A stretch of DNA of 64,000 nt, from contig OY294049.1 in the NCBI GenBank assembly GCA_958510825.1, forward strand, positions 27,052,986 through 27,116,985, written 5' to 3'. Position 1 is the first letter of the stretch. Every line of letters begins with the position of its first letter. The translations under genes were made by a program, and so were the position numbers. This stretch comes from Brachypterus glaber. Lineage: Eukaryota > Arthropoda > Insecta > Coleoptera > Kateretidae. A model generated the notes under the pieces. The model worked only from the letters and a program-made list of their open reading frames with translations. It was not told the DNA's origin and searched no databases. This document shows, one piece after another, positions 57,370-64,000 of this stretch.

Positions 57370-57605
57370 CCCTGCCCCTCAGGGAATGAAACTAGAAAGA
57401 TTTTATTGTCAGATTCAGATTTTATTGTCGACCCCAAAAACCCCTATAGACCAATTTTGACGAAAACATTAAAAAAATAAAAAAAAATAAAAATATTTAC
57501 CCCCTCACCACCACGGGGGTAGAGTTGAAAATTTTTTATTACCAGATTCAATTCAGAAACCTTAAAAACCCCTATACTTATAGCAATTTTAATTTTTTTG
57601 TAAAA
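57370..57605 (-). repeat. Reversed pieces of the ~95-bp satellite
   Basis: CCCCAAAAACCCCTATA, TTATTACCAGATTCAATTC and CACCACCACGGGGGTAGAGT match the 18360-18450 units in reverse complement. Confidence 0.65.
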
Positions 57606-58901
57606 AAATTACAAAAAAAAAATACAAAATTTCGATTGGTTTTTCAACGATAACTTCCTTAAATTTTAAGTTATAAAATCACTCCGAAAACAATTTTGCA
57701 GGGAATTTCAAGGCCTATAGGGGATGTAGAGTTGAATTTCCTTGAACCTTTCGTCTTAGATATTTTTGAGTTTAAAGGGCTCAGGGAAGGTGATCCTAGC
57801 ACTGAAACGGTCATATCTCAATTAATTTTTATCCAAAAAAATTAAAAAAAAAACAAATTTTCAATAAAAACCAAGCTACCTTTTTACAAGAGCATTTTTT
57901 ACGTATCTGTTTTAGTTTTCGAATGGTTTCGGAAAAAAAAATAAAAATTAAAAAGTATTTTCTGGATTTCAATCAAACTTTTTTTTTTAAATAAGCATTC
58001 TAAACAGGTCAAACTTCTAGAACATATTATTAGTAATTAAATAAAGTAAATTATAAAAGGATTACGATCAATTTCAATTCTTGTGGTAAAGCCGTTTGTT
58101 TTATTGCCGACATTACCTCCAAAAAAGCGAGTAACCCATTTTATATTCATCATAACTCCCTTAGTTTGTATGCTAGAAACTTGTCCAAACGTTGAATGCT
58201 TCGATTTTAGTTTTCGGCGGACGAGAAGTGACTTTCAACCAACCATAACTCGTTTCTACAGAAATAAAAAAAATCTTCTTGTTTTAGTATGTATGTATGA
58301 GCTTTATTTTTGTTTATCACAATTTGTTTGTTAAAACGTAAGATTTTCGAGTTATTCGTGAAAAATCATCCAAAAGCATGCATTTTTTTGATGAAAAACG
58401 AACATTTTCAATCACGTATATAACTCAAAAAGTATTGACTTATCGATATAACTTTATAGGAAACTTTTTGCTTGGAATTCATTCCTCTATCGATTCCTGT
58501 TATTTTGAGTATAATAATTTCCACCCACGAGAAGGGGTGACATTCACCCCCAGGATAAAATCCCGCATCAGCACTAGGTCACATTTGTTTCTTGAGCCAT
58601 CCTCTAAGTACTTTTTATGTTTTACGTCAATCGGTCTTATCCGAAAGAATTCAGGGGAGAAAACCTTCATTTACTGGACTACAAATAAAGATGAGCTGAA
58701 CGATTTAATAGGCATAAACTTGCCTTAGTTGCCCTTTGCATCCATCATATAGAATGCTCACCCATTTTAACCCTTAAAAATAGTTTTTAGTGATAAAATT
58801 ATTTTAATACAAGTCTGTGGCCTATTTCCCAAATTACATAAAAAAATCAGGTGGCCCACTGGAACCCTATTCATTTCTGACATCGGGGCTTAACGTGTTT
58901 A

Positions 58902-60487
58902 CTGGTTTAGTATACATCAATAACTATTTTTAAGTCAAAATTGAGTTTTAACATTGAAGGGTTCTGGGCAAAAAGGGTAAAATTTAAAATTAAAAATATT
59001 TAATTAACACAATTTAATATATTAGATTAAGAGTAAAAATTCATATACCTTAAACGTTTTCTGATATATTAAATAAAAATCAAATTTTAGGGTGTCATCT
59101 TTAAAGGACCGTGTTTTCACCCAGAAGTATTTCAGAAACCACGTTTAAATATTTTTTTGTTCATATGTTAATTTAGGAGCATTAAATAAACTTAATAATA
59201 ATAGAATAATGCTTATTTTCCCCATAAAAATGCGTATAATTTTTTTTGTTTTATTTCAGCTATCTAATATTTACACATTTTAAGAACTTTGTAGGTATAT
59301 TAGAATATTTAAGTGTATAAATTTAAAATGCGCAAAAATGCGTGCGCAATTATTTTTAAATTTTATCTTATAAAATATATATTTTTTTAAATTTTTTCCT
59401 ACCAAAATGCTCATTTGAAGTCCAAACTTCATTTTGGCTAATTTTGGCTATCTAATATTTATGTAATATTTAGACTACTTCTGTGAGAACATTTTAATAT
59501 AAAAATTAGAAATGCGCGTCAGTGCGCGCGTAACTATTTTTAAATTGTATTTACGCTTGTCATTAAAAAATGGCCTAAGGCTTTAATATAAACGTGAGAC
59601 TTTAAAAATAATTTTGCCTTAAATATTATGTTTATTCATTGAAGCTACGTTTGTGCAATGATATTACCAAATCTTAGTAAACAAACTTAAGTAATAATAA
59701 TAATAATAAGTTATGTTAAGAAGTTCTATTTTGGTATACACGCATCAGAATATGCTTTAAAATTAAATTTTACATCGGTATAGACCTTAATTAACTAAAA
59801 ACAAAACCAATTCATTTTTATAACGCAGAATAGTCTAGTTATTGTTTTTAGACATGAAATTCCTCTTTGAACACCAAAACAGGGCTTGAGAGGCATAGTG
59901 CGTCGGGGAAATATAAAATAATAGGTACTATTGTTTGATACAGGTTTCTAAAGGCATCAAAAGAATGCGTCAAACATGAGACCTAACTAAAAACATGTTC
60001 ACGTTGAATTCGCTTTAATCGGAGCGTTTGCTCCTACCTCCCCCTTTCATCGTAGGTTTCTTACCGTGTGTCAGACTATAATAAAATGTCGGTGTCTCTG
60101 TCCGTCTTTTTATTTGTACCTTGTAAGTTTTGAATGTCCCAGTTAAAATTTTTTTATTGAGCAATTTTCGGTCATTATAGTTTATGACATGTCTAAATGT
60201 TAATATGATTAACATTAAGGTAAGAGAAGGTAGTCTGAGGGTAACTAGCACCAACCTTCACACTGAGTTATCTCGACTAAAATATGTTTAGGTTAAAAAT
60301 TATGTGTTCTAATTGGTCGACCGTTAATTTAATCCAAATTTAAAGTTAAAGTACTGTTGGTGCAAACCCTTAGTAAGGTGAGATCACTTATTATTAATCG
60401 TAAATCAAAATTCTTGCACAGTTTTTATTTATTTATTTTTTCACAAAAACATTTTTAATAATTTTTGAGTAGAACACATGTAGGTAT
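58902..60487. other. No gene recognised
   Basis: Two related ~187-bp segments (59262-59370, 59448-59560) share GCTATCTAATATTTA and AATGCGC..N.TGCG.GCG. The minus-strand ORF at 60015-60254 shows no motif and no splice context, so I do not call it. Confidence 0.5.
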
Positions 60488-62447
60488 TGTAACGATATAA
60501 ATCGTCACTTTGTAATATAGCAAGGGTTAATTAAACTATTCGTTTACTTACGTTATAATTTATGTTTATTTTGTATATAAATAGTTACGTACGTACAGAA
60601 CTATTTTGTATCTGGGACTATTTTGTAGCAGGAACTGAATTCTAACCATATAAGTCTCTATTCCATAGTTCTACCTGAAAATAATATAAAGAAAACATAA
60701 TTAGAATATGATTTTTAATAATAAAGAATCATATGACTTATTTCTCTATAATACATTTGTCTATGGACTTACCTGGTTTTTATATGTTTCAGAGTCTATT
60801 GAGGGTTGGATTTCACTGGCTTTCATCTGTAGCTTGTCTCTCCTGGAAAGTTGTGTATGCTTATTCCTTCGGGATAAACCAGAATTTGTTGAAAATAGTT
60901 TGCTGGAACTGCTCACTTAGATTCAGTATTTTGTTTATACTTAGTTCACAGGACACTTAGTATTCTGTTCGTATTTTTATTAGTTTTGCTGATAAACAAT
61001 AAGTATTGTTTATATTTGTTTCTTAGAGTAATATTTTGAGGTTAGATATCACTAATACGGATTTATTAGGAAATATTCTTTTTAGTTATTATTTTTGGTG
61101 TAGTTTCCGTTACCTTTATTAGGAATCCTATACGGTAAAACTGTAGTTGATAATGACTTACATAGATGTCGCTAATAGTTCAGAAATAGGATTTTATTTA
61201 CCTGAAGGGTTCATACCGGTCAAGAAGGTCGATTTTCGTTCTTCTTGAAGCAACCTTGGTACAAAATGGTGATGTTATACTAACGAGTGTTTATTTTCTG
61301 TAATCATCGAAGTAATCCTTCATGTATTTTTATTTAAAGTTAGTGAAAATGAATATTTAAACAATGCGGAAGATATTGTAACTGTTATTTTCTACAATTA
61401 CGCATTTATAACGTTTCGATGGACATCGAAGACTTAGTATGACATGTAAGTTAAGTTTTTCTGTTTCTTAGAATATTTCTGAGATATAATTATTGTTTTA
61501 GCACCATTAAGCACCATTACTCACTATTTCTATACCATTAATATGGAATTATATTAATTTAAGTTAAAGTTTATTTTGGTATATTTGATATACAAGTTCT
61601 CCGCATGGAGTGATGTTCTGTTGGAACATGGTTCTGTAATTTTCGGCATAGATAAATTCTATGTAACCGTCTAGCAGACAATTTTATATTGGACATAATT
61701 TTCAAAAGTATATTTTATCCCGGACAACATTTTCAATAATACATTTTATCCTGGAAGATGATTTTTCCAAAGTAGATGGGACAGCCTATATTTTTTTCTT
61801 TCATTTGAGAAATGAATTCATCAGCATAGGGGAGACTTGTACAGATGGAGACGATGGAATTCATACCTCATGGATTTTGCAGAAACCAGCTAAGTACTCA
61901 TTCTAAAAACTTTTGAAAGCAATATTTCATATTTAAAGTTCTTTTATTTCAATATTCTTATAACTGTAAACTTTATCAGATCTGATATAGTATTGTTTAA
62001 TACTATATGCCCTTCTGGCTTTTGTTCATTTTTAGGTACTTATTTTTTTTAAAACATTTAATCTCATTTACTAATTATTAAATATCATACTTTTGATTAA
62101 ATGATTTCTAATTTAAGCATGACTTTTATACACTGCAAGAAATGATTGCTGTTTACATACATTTCTTGGTGCTTGCTGAACTTCATGTTTTCTTGATACA
62201 TTTAAGTCGAATGATTTCTGAATTTAGTAATTTTTATTAAGATTTCTTTAATTATATCTTAATATAATTACACATATTTTTTATATATATTAATACATTA
62301 CTTGATGTGCTTTCATTAAGTTTATTTATAATAAATTTCTCAAATGAATTATCTTATTTTATTTAAGAGTTATATTTTCTCAAACTGAAAAGCTTAAGTA
62401 TTTACACTAGGTTGTTACTTACCTAAAAGAGTAAAAGCTAAAGTAAC
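60488..62447 (+). mobile_element. 5' LTR of a Gypsy-like retrotransposon (copy 2)
   Basis: It starts TGTAACGATATAAATCG and ends a base or so before the PBS. The length of about 1,960 bp is long for an insect LTR. It is highly similar to the minus-strand copy 1243-3214. LTRs carry the promoter and polyadenylation signal, but I cannot place those with certainty. Confidence 0.85.
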
Positions 62448-62456
62448 TGGCGCCCC
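62448..62456 (+). promoter_or_regulatory. Primer-binding site of LTR element copy 2
   Basis: TGGCGCCCC directly follows the LTR and is complementary to a tRNA 3' end. It would prime minus-strand DNA synthesis. Confidence 0.7.
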
Positions 62457-63168
62457 TAACAACATTAATCAATTCTTTCTATTTTTCCCTTGCCCATACC
62501 CATTGCTCCGCTGTCAAAACTAGCCGTTGGCAGTGAACGTATTAATTACGGTACACTAATATTGGTGCCCAAGAACGTGGTATTTGGATAGATAGAACAC
62601 TTGTTTTTTTAATTTTACTCCATTTTTCTCAGTGTATTTTTTATAAAAATCTAAAGCTTATTTTTTTTCAGTGTAACTTAATGTTCATTTTGAGAAAAAC
62701 TACATATAACTGTTGAATAAAATATTTTTTGTTGAAAATTAAGTCAAATTAGAGTTAATCTGATAAGATATATCAGATATGTGTTTTTTATGTTTTTTCT
62801 GAATTTTATGGAATAACATGGAATAGAGAAATTTTGGCGTGGGTTCAGTTTTTCTAGAAATTATCGTTTATTCAATAGAAATAAATGGATAATAGGCTAT
62901 TTATTTATGCGAAGGATATGAATAAATATTAGCTAATTTTGTAGTTTTGGAGACTATTTATAATTATTAATTTGTCCAATTGAGATAAATAATAATTTAG
63001 TATTATTTTTTTTTTTTGACATATTTGGGAAATTTTCCAAAGTATGCAAAAACTTTGTTGAGCAGTGTACACAAAAAAAAAATAATTTGTGGTACAGTAT
63101 AAATATTTTATTATTAAAATAAATATTTTGAGTAAATTAAAGTTAATTTTGAAAAATAAATATTCAAA
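62457..63168 (+). other. Untranslated leader of the LTR element
   Basis: AT-rich DNA between the PBS and the gag ATG. The first ~75 bp are also present next to LTR copy 1. Confidence 0.6.
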
Positions 63169-63169
63169 A

Positions 63170-63722
63170 TGGACGATTTAGATAAAATGGAAATTCGATT
63201 TTTGACTGCAAAAATGGTAAAAATTTAGCAAAAATAGGTCTAGCTTTACGAACGTCTGTAAATGAAGTTACGGGGTATACGCCGGCATTTCTTAATTTTG
63301 GGAGGAATGTACCTATCACAGGAACTTATTATGGCAAAATGACATCAACTGATGGTGTTAAATTAGAACCTTGTGACAGAGACTCGTATAGCCAAGACTT
63401 GGGAAATCTTAAAGAGATTTTTGTTGATGTAAAGAAATATTTACATGAAGCTTATGAACGTAATAAGCGTACTTATGATTTGCGCAAGCGTGAAGTAAAT
63501 TTTGAGATAGGTGAAAAAGTTTGGAGACGAAACAAGGTACTCTCAGATGCTAGTAAAAGTTTTGCTGCAAAACTTGCTCCAAAGTACATACTTTGCAAAG
63601 TTGTTGCGAAAAAGTCAAAGTTAGTGTATATTTTGGAAAATGCAGATGGTCATAGAGGCGACTGGCATGTTAAAGATCTAAAGAAATATTTTGGATCAAA
63701 TAGTGACATTTCAGTTGGCTAG
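63170..63722 (+). pseudogene. Gypsy-like gag start fused to integrase C-terminus (deletion derivative)
   Basis: An ATG at 63170 begins MDDLDKMEIRFLTAKM, a plausible gag N-terminus, but a stop follows after three more codons. Immediately after, another frame reads GLALRTSVNEVTGYTPAFLN then FGRNVPITG, the end of a retroviral-type integrase core. It runs on through the C-terminal region: HEAYERNKRTYDLRKREVNF, GEKVWRRNK, FAAKLAPKYILCKVV and a final block near DWHVKDLKKYF, with a stop at 63720-63722. Capsid, protease, RT, RNase H and the integrase catalytic triad are missing, so roughly the whole gag-pol middle is deleted. The 3' LTR should lie beyond the window. The element is non-autonomous. Confidence 0.75.
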
Positions 63723-64000
63723 CTTTTATTAAATAAGAATATATTCTTAGTATCATTCGGAATGATATTTAAAAAAATATCAATGTATTGAAAATATTTA
63801 AAGGGTACCCAAAACTTTTGTATATAGTAAAAAAAAATATATATAAATATATTTTTTGTAGAAGAGAATTCTGGTGTACACAGTCAAGTCTTATTTCTAT
63901 TTTTTTTATCTTGATAAAACTTAGCTAAAAAGAAAAACAAAATTAATTATGACAATTACCTGATTATGACAATTACCTGTTTATGACACACACCGATAAA
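63723..64000 (+). other. Post-pol region of the LTR element
   Basis: AT-rich with a doubled ATTATGACAATTACCTG near the end. No polypurine tract or 3' LTR start is reached. Confidence 0.5.

Larger units (their letters stand above)
55790..58897. mobile_element. TTAA-type element, 3.1 kb, no transposase seen
   Basis: CACGTTAAGCCCC at 55790 is mirrored exactly at 58885-58897. TTAA flanks the left end (55786-55789) and TTTA the right (58898-58901). Just inside the left end is CTGAGCATCATATATGATGC, a palindrome repeated twice. The ORFs at 58083-58334 and 58378-58728 have no recognisable motifs. It is either non-autonomous or carries later insertions (the minisatellite at 56041 and the reversed satellite at 57370). 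Confidence 0.5.

Noticed and set aside
58083..58728. Two ORFs of 83 and 116 codons as a possible gene
   Set aside because: No motif, no splice context, high Phe/Tyr content expected from AT-rich DNA, and they lie inside the TTAA-flanked element.
60015..60254. Minus-strand 79-codon ORF as an upstream BBS4 exon
   Set aside because: The translation has no TPR pattern and no splice sites in the right phase flank it.
1160..62530. Giant (≈60 kb) DNA transposon with 2 kb terminal inverted repeats, e.g. a polinton-like element
   Set aside because: The repeats have LTR features (TG start, tRNA-type primer site, gag/integrase remains inside one copy). The interval holds host exons and unrelated elements but no polymerase, packaging or capsid genes.

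Overview
This window is nuclear DNA of an arthropod, almost certainly an insect. It is very AT-rich, consists almost wholly of nested transposable elements, has interrupted reading frames, spliceosomal introns and two 200-N scaffold gaps (960-1159, 34864-35063). The mix of CR1/L2-like and RTE-like LINEs, mariner-like elements with DUF4817-type transposases, TTAA-flanked piggyBac-like elements and a Gypsy-type LTR element fits a large-genome insect such as a TE-rich beetle. The exact order is not determined.

The only host gene I can support is on the minus strand. It consists of two short exons encoding TPR repeats, 55402-55573 and 17662-17861. They join in perfect phase across a ~37.5 kb intron and match BBS4, a BBSome (ciliary trafficking) subunit. 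The rest of the window is therefore intron of this gene, or its flank, filled with transposons.

Layout: 1-959 is a broken mariner-like transposase. 1243-3214 (minus) and 60488-62447 (plus) are two ~1.96 kb LTRs of one Gypsy-like family; the right one belongs to a deletion derivative in which the gag start runs into the integrase tail. 3-17 kb holds MITEs, two tRNA-derived SINEs, a satellite array and a mariner-like element with long TIRs. 17.7 kb is BBS4 exon B. 19.3-24.3 kb is a TA-flanked mariner-like element nested with other elements. 25-28 kb holds a second copy of a piggyBac-like MITE and a LINE relic. 28.1-31.3 kb is a repeat bounded by (TA)n that carries a 121-bp satellite. 31.4-40.7 kb holds two nearly identical LINE copies tail to tail. 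41.1-44.3 kb is an L2/CR1-like LINE next to a MITE. 48.0-49.0 kb is an RTE-type LINE fragment. 49.4-53.9 kb is a four-element nest. 55.4 kb is BBS4 exon A. 55.8-58.9 kb is a 3.1 kb TTAA-type element, and 60.5-64 kb is the LTR element.

The mobile elements are mostly dead (frameshifts, stops, 5' truncations). Their terminal repeats and target-site duplications are often preserved, so the insertion order can be reconstructed. I found no CRISPR array, operon, rRNA or true tRNA gene. Element family names below the superfamily level are not claimed.
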